Notes under the pieces: model-generated | Told to the model about the DNA's origin: nothing | The model's database searches: none | What the model saw: only the letters and a program-made list of their open reading frames with translations | Shown here: in pieces, positions 26,233-34,394 of the stretch | Position numbering within the stretch: position 1 is the stretch's first letter | Layout of the letters: every line of letters begins with the position of its first letter | Program-made: the position numbers and the translations under genes | DNA from: Bin87 sp963668585 | GTDB lineage: Bacteria > Chloroflexota > Dehalococcoidia > Lucifugimonadales > UBA3495 | NCBI GenBank assembly: GCA_963668585.1 | Contig: OY764869.1 | Location: 2,604,001-2,668,000 of the forward strand | Reading direction: 5' to 3' | Length of the DNA: 64,000 bases

Positions 26233-27612
26233 TCACACAACCGGCCACCGGGAAGCAAAACTTACTCCGACGCGCTTGACCAGCGCGTCGCCTTTTTGTT
26301 GGACATCAGCCACCAATTCCCGTTCATCCACGAACAACGGAGTGGATTGCTCAACCACAACCCGCCCGTTCACAATCACCGTGTGGACGCTGCGGCCGTC
26401 GGCATTGTAAACCAGCGAGTTCACAGGGTTATGCAACGCCGCCCACTCTGCACGCCCCGTATCAAAGAGCACCAGGTCCGCAGCCTTGCCCGGTTCGACA
26501 GAGCCGGTTATGTCACCCAAACCCAGCGCTTGTGCTCCGCGAATGGTGCCGAGTTCGAGGGCGGTTTCCGCCGGAATCGCGTTTACGTCACGCCTGCCGT
26601 CCTTGTACAGCACTGCCGCGAGATACACTGAGCGCAAGGTTTCCAGCAGGTTCGAATTGTTGCCCGCGTCGGTGCCCAACCCGACCTTCACTCCAAAGTC
26701 CAACAACTCTGGAAGGAGGCCGTGGTGGGTCATTCCCGCGCCGCCTTTAACCGCTGCCGTCGGGCACATGACGACTGCGGCGCCTCGTTCGCCGATCAAT
26801 CGGGCCTCGTCCTCTCCAATGCCGAGACAATGCGCCAGAGTCATTGCGGGGGTCAGCGCCCCGAGTTGGTCCAGGAATTCGGTTGGGGAACAACCATAGG
26901 TTCGTTGGCATTCCTCGATCCACCGGGCGCCGACGGTGTAGTGCAAGGTGGATCGGGTGCCGGCGGACTCCGCGGCGGCGTGGGTGGCGGACAGCAATTC
27001 GGGGGAGCAGAACTCCGAGGAGAACGGCATGGCCCATGCCGACACCATCCCATCAAGTGCGCCATGATACCGGGCGATGGTTTCTTCGGTGTCGCGCACC
27101 GCCGCATCAGTGTCGGAAACCGGCAGGTTGAGTGGGTTGGGGCGATCCAGCACATTTCGCCCGACGATGATTCGGCATCCGGATTTACGGTAAGCCTCCA
27201 GGCAAACATCCATATGGGTGGTGGTGCCAGGATCTATAAACGTGGTGGTGCCGTACTTCAAGAGTTCGGTGATGGCCAACAAGGACGTGGCGTACTCGTC
27301 ATCGGGCGTCATCTCGGCCTGCAATCTGAAAACGGTGGGCAGATAGTTAGCGCCAAGATCATCCGGGAAGAGTCCGCGCACTGGGTGGGCGTAGCTGATG
27401 TGCATGTGCCCGTTGATGAAACCCGGGGTCACCACCATGCCCGTAGCGTCGATCACACGGTCTGCCGGGACTGCTTCAAGATCTGTAGTTTTGCCGACGT
27501 GCGAGATACTACCCCCGTTCACGACCACCGATCCATCGGCGATGATGTGGCGTTCAGGATCCATGGTCACCACGTAGCGGGCGTTGCTGATTTTCAAAGT
27601 GGATTCGGTCAT
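26233..27612 (-). CDS. Amidohydrolase, TRZ/ATZ/MtaD-like
   Basis: 459-aa metal-dependent hydrolase of the cytosine-deaminase/chlorohydrolase group. Metal-site motifs are in order: INGHMHISYAH, then LHYTVGARW, then LAHCLG and GLGTDAGNN, followed by the C-terminal GSVEPGKAADLVLFD that completes the beta-sandwich. Relatives deaminate S-adenosylhomocysteine or methylthioadenosine (MtaD) or act on s-triazines and guanine. The substrate here is undefined. MTA is formed by the speH pathway, but linkage to those genes 9 kb away is speculative. Confidence 0.88.
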   Translation of the reverse strand: MTESTLKISNARYVVTMDPERHIIADGSVVVNGGSISHVGKTTDLEAVPADRVIDATGMVVTPGFINGHMHISYAHPVRGLFPDDLGANYLPTVFRLQAEMTPDDEYATSLLAITELLKYGTTTFIDPGTTTHMDVCLEAYRKSGCRIIVGRNVLDRPNPLNLPVSDTDAAVRDTEETIARYHGALDGMVSAWAMPFSSEFCSPELLSATHAAAESAGTRSTLHYTVGARWIEECQRTYGCSPTEFLDQLGALTPAMTLAHCLGIGEDEARLIGERGAAVVMCPTAAVKGGAGMTHHGLLPELLDFGVKVGLGTDAGNNSNLLETLRSVYLAAVLYKDGRRDVNAIPAETALELGTIRGAQALGLGDITGSVEPGKAADLVLFDTGRAEWAALHNPVNSLVYNADGRSVHTVIVNGRVVVEQSTPLFVDERELVADVQQKGDALVKRVGVSFASRWPVV

Positions 27613-27646
27613 GAGCGCTCCGGGTCATGTGTGATCGGATTTGTTG

Positions 27647-28282
27647 CTAATGGGTCCAGTCCCTGAATCCCCATCTATTAAAAGAGGTGACTTCGGCCGG
27701 CGGGCGCCGCGTGGTAGGCCCGAAGCTTCCTCGGGGATACCCCACCGGTGTAAGGCAAATCATTTCTGCGAATTCGGGCAACCCAAGTATCTCGCGGACC
27801 TGATCCTCCTGCCGGTTGAGAACCGTAGTGATGCGCGTGCCCAGCCCGAGGGCACGGGCGGCGAGAAACAGATTCTGGATAGCAGGCCAAACCGATGCCG
27901 CGTGGCGCCCCCGTTCAATGGGCTGACCAGCCTCGTAACCACTGCCTCGGGAATGGTCGGCGCAGACCACGATCATCGCCGGCACTTCGGGCATGTGATG
28001 GGCCAGGTAGCGGGCATGGCGATACACGCGTGTTTCGGTTGGAGACGGCTCCCAACCCATGGCGTCGAGCCAGGTATGTTTGTACAGTTCGCCGAGACGC
28101 CGCACGGTTTCGGGGTCGTTGACCACAACGAACTCCCAGGGTTGGGTGTTGCCGCCATTGGGAGCCCGGACCGCCGCGTCAATCATCTGCTGCAGAGCAG
28201 CCTGGGGGACCGGATCCGGTTGGTAGCGAGTGATCTGGCGCTGGCTGTAGATTGCCTCAAACAGGTCGAACTGAGTAGCCAT
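27647..28282 (-). CDS. Nitroreductase-family FMN oxidoreductase
   Basis: 211-aa FMN-dependent nitroreductase-like protein. It begins FEAIYSQRQITRYQPDPV, matching the family RRSIRxF phosphate-binding N-terminus. It then shows VRAPNGGNTQPWEFVVV (cofactor contact) and the C-terminal IVCLTPVGYP-like segment ICLTPVGYPRG. AAGGAGG lies upstream of the ATG. Physiological substrates of such enzymes are usually unknown; flavin, quinone or nitroaromatic reduction are possible. It is downstream of the EamA gene on the same strand, 64 nt away. Confidence 0.87.
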   Translation of the reverse strand: MATQFDLFEAIYSQRQITRYQPDPVPQAALQQMIDAAVRAPNGGNTQPWEFVVVNDPETVRRLGELYKHTWLDAMGWEPSPTETRVYRHARYLAHHMPEVPAMIVVCADHSRGSGYEAGQPIERGRHAASVWPAIQNLFLAARALGLGTRITTVLNRQEDQVREILGLPEFAEMICLTPVGYPRGSFGPTTRRPPAEVTSFNRWGFRDWTH

Positions 28283-28346
28283 GATTCACGTCCTCCTTCG
28301 AGAGTTGCCGGGGTTTGCGCATTATAGACGTTGAGCCGCACCGGAT

Positions 28347-29234
28347 TCACCGGGACAGCGTAATCAACACGACTCCGGCGACTATGAAGATCGCACCGAT
28401 GACTCTGCCCTGTGTCACCCGTTCTTTCAGGATCACCGCGCCCAGCACCACGGCGAACAGGGAGCCAACCTCTCTGAGGGGCGCTACGTAACTCACATCC
28501 GTGATTCGCATCGCGGTCAACACCAGGCCGTAAGCCAGGAACAACAGCGCCGAAGCCGCCACCACGCTTGCCCAACCATCGCGCCACTCAAGAATTGCGC
28601 CCGACACACCATAGTTGCGGATTATGTAAGGCGCCCATCCCAACGCGACACCAACCGTCATGCAGTACAGGTAAAGGAACGGGCTGATGTACGCAACGCC
28701 ACGTTTATCGATGATGGTGTACAACGCTATGCACATGCCGGTGAGCAGAGCGTAACCCAGCCCCGGCAGATTCGCACGCAAAGCGGACATCGTGGTGAAT
28801 TGTCGCAACTGGCCCCACCACGCAGTCGTGTAAATACCGATCACTATGGCGGCGACGCCAGCCCAGGCCAACGGGGTAACAGTTTCTCCCAGGGCCAAAA
28901 CGGCGAGAATAGGCACCAAACCGGGCCCGAAACCCCTGGCGATGGGGTACACCAACGAGAGATCGCTTCGTGCGAAACTGCGGCCCAGGAACAGGAAGTA
29001 ACAGATATGCACCAGCGCCGACGCCACCACGTACCACACGCCCACTGCTTCGAATGACGTATTCAGTGCGATCACGACGGCAATCGGCAATGCACCTGCC
29101 ACTGCAAACCCCGACAACCACCATGCGAAAACCTCTTGATGGTGGGCCCTCTTGAGCAGCAGGTTCCAGGTGGCGTGGGCCGCAGCCGATGCCAACACCA
29201 GCGAAAGCGCTACTAAAGTGGATGAGTCCTGCAT
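28347..29234 (-). CDS. EamA/DMT-superfamily transporter
   Basis: 295-aa integral membrane protein with about ten predicted helices in two repeated EamA halves. The first half contains AHATWNLLLKRAH near the N-terminus; the second ends VAPLREVGSLFAVVLGAVILKERVTQ, a typical EamA motif. It probably exports a metabolite by proton-coupled transport; the substrate is not predictable. The upstream tRNA-Glu gene reads in the same direction and may share its promoter. Confidence 0.85.
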   Translation of the reverse strand: MQDSSTLVALSLVLASAAAHATWNLLLKRAHHQEVFAWWLSGFAVAGALPIAVVIALNTSFEAVGVWYVVASALVHICYFLFLGRSFARSDLSLVYPIARGFGPGLVPILAVLALGETVTPLAWAGVAAIVIGIYTTAWWGQLRQFTTMSALRANLPGLGYALLTGMCIALYTIIDKRGVAYISPFLYLYCMTVGVALGWAPYIIRNYGVSGAILEWRDGWASVVAASALLFLAYGLVLTAMRITDVSYVAPLREVGSLFAVVLGAVILKERVTQGRVIGAIFIVAGVVLITLSR

Positions 29235-29300
29235 TTTGGACCGAACCGATTACGGTCATTAAGAAAGCCGACGCGAGATTGCGTCGGCAGATCCAGGCGA

Positions 29301-29377
29301 TGGTGGCGCATAGGGGATTCGAACCCCTGATCTCCGCCTTGAGAGGGCGGTGTCCTGGGCCGCTAGACGAATGCGCC
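29301..29377 (-). tRNA. tRNA-Glu (anticodon CTC)
   Basis: Reverse strand, 77 nt; acceptor GGCGCAT/ATGCGCC, discriminator A, encoded CCA. Anticodon stem CCGCC/GGCGG with loop CTCTCAA gives CUC, reading GAG. Confidence 0.95.
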
Positions 29378-29389
29378 TGAACGGGGGCA

Positions 29390-29418
29390 ATTATAGCAGA
29401 CTGCCCCGGAGCTGCCAA
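29390..29418 (-). promoter_or_regulatory. Promoter of tRNA-Glu
   Basis: Reverse strand TTGGCA (29418-29413), a 17-nt spacer and consensus TATAAT (29395-29390), 12 nt before the mature tRNA. Confidence 0.8.
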
Positions 29419-29588
29419 CGAAATCCGTCGGCGCCACCGAAGCCTTTCGGTTGTCGCCGTTTGGCCAGCTATTGCGCCATTGCGATCCTGTCGAACCACC
29501 GGCATATGGTTAATATAGAAGCAGCAGGATAGGCGCCGGATCCTGATTTGCTAAACTGATCAGACGAACGGGAATTACAGGGGGAAAA

Positions 29589-30605
29589 TTGGAGACAGGG
29601 AAATTACCGCCAGAGTTGTTGGCCGAACTGCTGACCAATCTGGGAGCACCTGACCATCGCGTGGTGGTGGGGCCGGCCCCGGGCGAGGATTGCGCGGTTG
29701 TAGATATGGGCGACCGTTTCCTGGTGGCGAAATCCGATCCGATCACGTTCACTGCGGATCGCATCGGCTGGTACGTAGTGCAGGTGAATGCCAACGACAT
29801 TGCCTGCACCGGTGCGACTCCAAAGTGGTTCCTGCCTACCGTGTTGATGCCCAAACGGTTCACGCACGATGACGTGCGCGGCCTGTTTGCAGACCTTTCC
29901 CTCGCGTGCGAGGAACTGGGAGTCGCCGTGATTGGTGGGCACACCGAGGTCACCCTGGACATTGATCGACCCATAGTGTCAGGGACCATGTTGGGGGAGT
30001 TGATGGACCGGGACCGGTTGGTGTCCACCGGAGGAGCCAAAGACGGCGACAGCGTGATCCTCACCACCGGCGTTGCGATTGAAGGCACGGCAATCCTGGC
30101 TTCAGAATGCCGCGATGAATTGCGTTCGGCCGGAGTGGACGACAACACTATTGCGCGGGCGGCTGACTATCTGACGCGGCCCGGAATCAGCGTCGTTTCG
30201 GCAGCGCGGGCATTGTTCGAATCCGTCAATGTGAACAGTTTTCACGACGTCACAGAAGGCGGAATTGTAACCGCATTGCGGGAGGTGGCGACCGCTTCCA
30301 ATCTGGGGGTGGTCTTCGAAGCTGAGAGTACACCGGTGCTGAGCGAGTGTGAAAAGATCTGCTCCGTTTTGGATATAGACCCGCTGGGACTCCTGGGTTC
30401 CGGGGCACTCATAGCCACCATGCCCTCCATCGATGCGCCCCGGGCCCTCAAAGCGTTGGACTCGGTCGGAGTGAACGGTTGGGAAATCGGGCAGATGATT
30501 GAGGCTGAAGATGGGATGTGGCTCATTGACCGGCAAGGAGAACACACGATGCCGGAATTCAGGCGCGACGAGTTGGCCCGGTACCTGGACGGGCGAAAAA
30601 GCTAA
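29589..30605 (+). CDS. AIR-synthase-family protein (HypE/ThiL-like)
   Basis: 338-aa member of the PurM/SelD/ThiL/HypE ATP-binding superfamily. It shows PAPGEDCAVVDMGD, VVQVNANDIACTGATPKWF, VIGGHTEVT and HDVTEGGIVTALREVA, all typical positions of the ATP site and dimer core. HypE would need a C-terminal cysteine and other hydrogenase genes, neither of which is present. The ThiL signature is incomplete, so the substrate is unassigned. The start is TTG at 29589 behind a GGGGG run. It is closed by a strong terminator. Confidence 0.8.
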   Translation: METGKLPPELLAELLTNLGAPDHRVVVGPAPGEDCAVVDMGDRFLVAKSDPITFTADRIGWYVVQVNANDIACTGATPKWFLPTVLMPKRFTHDDVRGLFADLSLACEELGVAVIGGHTEVTLDIDRPIVSGTMLGELMDRDRLVSTGGAKDGDSVILTTGVAIEGTAILASECRDELRSAGVDDNTIARAADYLTRPGISVVSAARALFESVNVNSFHDVTEGGIVTALREVATASNLGVVFEAESTPVLSECEKICSVLDIDPLGLLGSGALIATMPSIDAPRALKALDSVGVNGWEIGQMIEAEDGMWLIDRQGEHTMPEFRRDELARYLDGRKS

Positions 30606-30644
30606 CGCCGGTTGAACCAACTACCAGGCCGCCAAACTATATCG

Positions 30645-30675
30645 AACGCCGCCCCGATTTCGGGGCGGCGTTTTT
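30645..30675 (+). terminator. Terminator after AIR-synthase-like gene
   Basis: Stem CGCCGCCCCG (30647-30656) with CGGGGCGGCG (30661-30670), loop ATTT, then TTTTT to 30675. Between convergent genes. Confidence 0.85.
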
Positions 30676-30741
30676 GTTTCCTATTACTTGGACGCAGATC
30701 CCATACAGCCTGGGCGCGAATGATCAACGCCCGGGGTTGGT

Positions 30742-31710
30742 TCAATCGCCGATATACAGGTTGATACAATCGCGCAACTGGGCCAGCGTGATGTTGGACC
30801 CGCTGACAGTGATGGATACCTTTTTGCCCCGTACCAGTTCCCGGTGCCTGACGGCGCCGGCCAGTGCGGTCGCGCCGGCGCCTTCGGCCAGCGTGTGGGC
30901 TTTTTCAATCAGCAGCGCCACGGCCCGCCTGATGTCATCTTCGCCAACGAGGACAAAATCGTGGAGCCGGTGGCGCATGATCTGCTGGGGCAGTTCATAG
31001 CCGACGGCGGTTGCAGTGCCCTCGACCCAGGTTTGCATGGGGGCGGCCACCAATTGACCCTGTTGCCATGACAGGAAAGCCGCCGGCGCTGCTTCACTCT
31101 GAACGGCCACAACGCGGATGTCCGGGTTCAATGCGCTGGCGACAACGCATGCGCCCGATACACCGCTACCGCCGCCGATCGGCAGCATCATAACGTCGAC
31201 GTCCGGCAGGTCCTCGATGATTTCCAGGCTCGCGGTCGCGACGCCGGCGATGAGCGCAGGCTCGTTGACCGGGTGTACGAAGCGGTAACCTTCTTCCTGG
31301 GCCAGTCGTTCGCAGTGCTCCCGCGCTTCGTCAAAGTTTGCTCCATGGAATATCAGCTGGGCGCCCAGAGCCTCCATGGAAGCGACTTTATTGGGATTGG
31401 CGTCCACCGGTAGACCAATGAGGGCGCGCGCTCCGAACAGGCGACAGGCGCTGGCGATGGATTGGCCGTGGTTGCCACTGCTGGCGGTGATCAGTCCCCG
31501 GGATCGTTCAGCGTCGCTCATGCCGGCCAACAGGTTAATGCCGCCCCGGGCTTTGAATGCCCCCAACGGCAGATGCTCCTCATGCTTGAGATACACCTCG
31601 GCATCAAGAAAATCGCTCAAGGCAGGCGAATGAGTCAACGGGGTCCTGGGGAAATAAGGGGAGATCGTCGCGCGGGCCCTGTAGACATCACGCAGCGTGG
31701 GGATATTCAC
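30742..31710 (-). CDS. Threonine/serine dehydratase-like PLP enzyme
   Basis: Fold-type II PLP enzyme of the threonine-dehydratase family, 322 aa. The Schiff-base lysine is Lys53 in PLGAFKARGG. SSGNHGQS binds the substrate carboxylate and LPIGGGSGVSG binds the PLP phosphate. The C-terminus has the usual ITVSGSNIT. The frame extends upstream to 31887, but the GTG at 31710 has a GGAG site 8 nt upstream and starts exactly at the conserved IPTLRDVYRA. There is no ACT regulatory domain, so it is catabolic-type or acts on another hydroxyamino acid. The GTGTA-box array lies 110-365 nt upstream. Confidence 0.87.
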   Translation of the reverse strand: MNIPTLRDVYRARATISPYFPRTPLTHSPALSDFLDAEVYLKHEEHLPLGAFKARGGINLLAGMSDAERSRGLITASSGNHGQSIASACRLFGARALIGLPVDANPNKVASMEALGAQLIFHGANFDEAREHCERLAQEEGYRFVHPVNEPALIAGVATASLEIIEDLPDVDVMMLPIGGGSGVSGACVVASALNPDIRVVAVQSEAAPAAFLSWQQGQLVAAPMQTWVEGTATAVGYELPQQIMRHRLHDFVLVGEDDIRRAVALLIEKAHTLAEGAGATALAGAVRHRELVRGKKVSITVSGSNITLAQLRDCINLYIGD

Positions 31711-31820
31711 GGTGTTCACTCCGAAGCAGGATGAGTTGCGGCCGAATTGGTGCGGAAGGTTAGAGAGACGTTTGTCCGGTGTCAACCGTTGGATCGCTAT
31801 CGTCGAGGCAAGAAGCGGTA

Positions 31821-32074
31821 GTGTACCAAGCCGCCGATGGGTGTACTGATTGTGTACATTCCAGGCTGGTAGTACTTCATCATCCAAAGCACAGAGATAA
31901 AGTGTAATTCGCCAAATTCCGGAGTAGTTGCGTGTACGCTCTTTGGGCGCACCTCAGTACGCTGAATCTTCAGTACACTCTCGGTTATCGCAAGTGTAAT
32001 TCGATGTGGTGCGCCGGTACATTTCTGGCAGGAAGGCGGTCCCGTGTAACGTAGCATCGACAATATCAGTACAC
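31821..32074. repeat. Array of GTGTA/TACAC boxes
   Basis: Within 254 bp there are seven GTGTA (31821, 31841, 31852, 31902, 31932, 31994, 32044) and two TACAC (31974, 32070); chance would give about one half. AGTGTAATTCG recurs exactly at 31901 and 31993. The 31711-32487 gap has no convincing gene. It may be an operator array for the HTH protein at 32609, whose own leader carries one more TACAC/GTGTA pair. Confidence 0.5.
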
Positions 32075-32487
32075 GCCATCCCCGCCGTGAGGACCCGGTT
32101 CATGTAGTACATCGCGGCGGGTTTCGGTGGCAAGCGGCGCTGGTTGCATTCGCAGACCGGCACCAATGTCCCCAATCGGCCGACCATTACTCGAAACGTG
32201 GCTTCGGCGTCGCCCTGGAGACCATCCAGGGGTTCACCTGCCGCAAATTCCGGTCCGATGGGTTTCCCTGGCGGGCCTCGGCAAAAACAGGACCGGCGGG
32301 CGGGAACCGCACCGTCGCGCAATCGCTTCCCGGTCTCCACGGGCTGGCCGGTATCGAATCGGAAAAAATCGCCGAAAGCTGCTTCAAGACTGCTAGCAGC
32401 ACGTTGCTGCCTGTGGCAAAATTACCTCGTAATCAATCGTGTTCTGAAAGATTATAAAAAAAAGATAAGAACTTTCTATTCGTGGTC

Positions 32488-32516
32488 TTGACGCCGATTG
32501 AAATTCTTGCTAATTT
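32488..32516 (+). promoter_or_regulatory. Promoter of small HTH gene
   Basis: TTGACG (32488-32493), a 17-nt spacer and TAATTT (32511-32516), in a distinctly AT-rich patch (about 32405-32560) unlike the surrounding DNA. Confidence 0.6.
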
Positions 32517-32589
32517 TGGTAGCGTAACAATAGAAGGTAATAGCATGTAGTCAGTTTGATGTGGCGAAGGTACGCCCTCTGCTGAAGAG

Positions 32590-32606
32590 TACACTCAGGA
32601 GGTGTA
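32590..32606 (+). promoter_or_regulatory. Inverted repeat enclosing the HTH-gene ribosome site
   Basis: TACAC (32590-32594) and GTGTA (32602-32606) flank TCAGGAG. The pair can form a hairpin presenting or hiding the Shine-Dalgarno sequence, or act as an operator. It uses the same box as the upstream array. Confidence 0.45.
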
Positions 32607-32608
32607 AG

Positions 32609-32833
32609 ATGGCACGGAAAACGAAACTGATGATGCGGGTAGAAAAGGAATTTGACCGGCCGTTGGAACGGCTGTTGCCGGAGTTGGTCAACGACCAAGG
32701 CCTTACGGCGACCGCCGACACCCTGGGGGTCAGCAAGGCCACCCTCGGTTACTGGATGCTGAAACTCGGAATCAACGTTCGTCGCGTCGCTCTGGCGCCG
32801 GGCGAAGTTTTGGAGGTCAAGCGCACCAACTAG
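32609..32833 (+). CDS. Small HTH DNA-binding protein, 74 aa
   Basis: Short basic protein starting MARKTKLMMRVEKEF. A helix-turn-helix is visible in TATADTLGVSKATLGYW (about residues 29-45), of the kind found in small phage-type or transposase-related regulators. The ATG at 32609 follows AGGAGG by 6 nt; the open frame upstream lacks such a site. It sits alone behind its own promoter in AT-rich DNA. The TACAC/GTGTA boxes around its start and in the upstream array suggest autoregulation, which is inferred. The exact family is not recognised. Confidence 0.7.
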   Translation: MARKTKLMMRVEKEFDRPLERLLPELVNDQGLTATADTLGVSKATLGYWMLKLGINVRRVALAPGEVLEVKRTN

Positions 32834-32941
32834 CGAAACTACGCCTCAGATCGTGGTGGCACGCGATTGGGGCGCAGAGGGCGCGCCGAAGGGTCAAAGG
32901 CGAGCTGACCCTGTGGAACGCCCGGCCCGCCGAGAATTCGG

Positions 32942-32995
32942 CGGACAGCAGGACGCCCCGGCCGGTGGCAAATGGTCGGGGCGTCTTGCTGTCCG
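32942..32995. other. Long hairpin of unknown role
   Basis: A 19-bp inverted repeat (32942-32960 with 32977-32995) with one G-T wobble position and a 16-nt loop. It lies between the HTH gene and the terminator of the acetamidase-like gene. It has no following T run on either strand, so it is not an obvious terminator and may be a structured RNA. Confidence 0.45.
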
Positions 32996-33009
32996 TTCCG
33001 GCCTGGAGC

Positions 33010-33042
33010 AAAGAAGGGCTCCTGGATTGGGAGCCCTTCTTT
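33010..33042 (-). terminator. Terminator for acetamidase-like gene
   Basis: 13-bp stem AAAGAAGGGCTCC (33010-33022) with GGAGCCCTTCTTT (33030-33042) and a 7-nt loop, 21 nt past the stop at 33064. It may also end the plus-strand HTH transcript. Confidence 0.65.
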
Positions 33043-33063
33043 GGACGGGTATGTGGCGAGTGG

Positions 33064-34176
33064 TCAGCCGGTGAAGATGTTCTCCGGGAGGAACGCCGAT
33101 ACCGTTACGTTGGGCAGGTCCACTATGTTGCTGACGCGGAGGTCCACCGCTACGCTGCAGATTATGTAGGCCTGCTGTGCGGTCCAGCCTCGCTCCTGAA
33201 GCAACGCGATCATGTTGAGCAGGGCATTGCGGGCCGCCAGGGTGAGGCTGTCCAAGCCCTCTTGGGTGCCGTCGGGATGGATGGGGTAGCCGACGGTAGC
33301 GGTGAAATTGCGCGGCGCGGCCCATTCGGGCGGCAGGAAGTAGTCGGGGTGAGCATAGCGCGGCATTGTTATGTTATGCCGGGCCGCCTGTCCCCTGTGT
33401 ATCGCGAAGCGGACGGTGCAGGTTGTTCCCATCTCAATGGCGGTGATGCAGACCTCGCCGTCGCCCTGGGCGAAATGGCCGTCGCCGGCGGAGTAGAGGC
33501 CGCCGGGCACGGCTACGGGGATGAAGAGGCGGGAGCCGGTGGTGAGCTGCTTGGCGTCGATGTTGCCGCAGTTCTCGCGGGGCGGGATGGTCCGCAGGCC
33601 TTCGTTGGCGATCTGGCCGCCGGCGGGCACGGCGTCCTCAGGATCCGGGGGAGCGGCGGTGCCACCGCGGTTGACCCAATCGGCCTCGCGGGCGGCCCAG
33701 GCGGCCATCTGGTCATGAGACGGGGCGAGACCGGCGGTGCCCATGAAGGAGCCATCGGGGATGCGGACGCCGGGCAGTTTTGGTGAGGTGGCCCAGCCGT
33801 CCGCGATGTCCCAGTGCACGAGGTAGGGGTCGGCGAACACGTCGGCGAGGAAGCCGGCGCCGGGACGGTTGCGGGTCCAGCCGCGCGGTTGGGCAGTTAT
33901 GTCAACGTATTCGATTTCGAGGAGGTCGCCGGGTTCGGCGCCCTTGACGTACACCGGGCCGGTGAGCGGATGGCCGACTTTGGCGTCCAGCCCGGCCATA
34001 TCCGCCTCGGTCATGTGGGGTTGAATCTGGGAGTCGGAGGCGTCGCGGGTTTCGAGGACGACCTCCTCGCCGGGATCGACCTCGACGATGGGCGTAATGT
34101 CGGGATGCCAGCGGTTGTGCCCGACGTGTGGTTCCTCTTTGAGTCGTTTGGCGCGGTCGATGGTGACGGATTGCAT
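33064..34176 (-). CDS. Acetamidase/formamidase family protein
   Basis: 370-aa protein of the FmdA/AmdA family, which hydrolyses formamide, acetamide or similar short amides to ammonia and acid. Recognisable stretches are GHNRWHPDITPIVEVDPGEE near the N-terminus, GHPLTGPVYVKGAEPGD, and GDGHFAQGDGEVCITAIE with the conserved GDGE core. The C-terminal segment AYIICSVAVDLRVSNIVD is also typical. No amide transporter is adjacent. It would supply ammonium from amides; actual substrates may be larger. Confidence 0.88.
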   Translation of the reverse strand: MQSVTIDRAKRLKEEPHVGHNRWHPDITPIVEVDPGEEVVLETRDASDSQIQPHMTEADMAGLDAKVGHPLTGPVYVKGAEPGDLLEIEYVDITAQPRGWTRNRPGAGFLADVFADPYLVHWDIADGWATSPKLPGVRIPDGSFMGTAGLAPSHDQMAAWAAREADWVNRGGTAAPPDPEDAVPAGGQIANEGLRTIPPRENCGNIDAKQLTTGSRLFIPVAVPGGLYSAGDGHFAQGDGEVCITAIEMGTTCTVRFAIHRGQAARHNITMPRYAHPDYFLPPEWAAPRNFTATVGYPIHPDGTQEGLDSLTLAARNALLNMIALLQERGWTAQQAYIICSVAVDLRVSNIVDLPNVTVSAFLPENIFTG

Positions 34177-34241
34177 GGGTTCCCTCCGGTGTGATTGGGA
34201 TGTGTTGGAACGTTATGGTAGGTGCGGGCAGTATAAAGTAA

Positions 34242-34262
34242 GGGCGGGCACTAGGCCCGCCC
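34242..34262. repeat. GGGCGGG-type dispersed palindrome
   Basis: GGGCGGGC (34242-34249), loop ACTAG, GCCCGCCC (34255-34262), followed by CCT. Same outer sequence as the 39.7-kb array but a different centre. Confidence 0.6.
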
Positions 34263-34358
34263 CTGTGTGGGTTCGGAACAATCCGGTGAGCGCACATTGG
34301 ACGCCGTTGTCTGGGCGAGGCGTGCCTCGCGCCTGAGTTGTGAGTGGTGCAGCAGGCA

Positions 34359-34384
34359 GGGGCGAATGATTATTCGCCCCTACG
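34359..34384. repeat. GGGGCGAAT palindrome, copy 1
   Basis: GGGGCGAAT (34359-34367) and ATTCGCCCC (34372-34380) followed by TACG. The same core plus TACG recurs at 42631. It lies 11 nt beyond the stop of the ThDP enzyme. Confidence 0.65.
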
Positions 34385-34394
34385 GGTCTTGACT

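Noticed and set aside
29589..30605. Assignment as hydrogenase maturation protein HypE
   Set aside because: No C-terminal catalytic cysteine and no other hydrogenase genes in the window.
31954..32340. 128-codon reverse frame in the GTGTA-box region
   Set aside because: GTG start with no ribosome site, unusual cysteine/proline-rich sequence, and a competing plus-strand frame; treated as non-coding.
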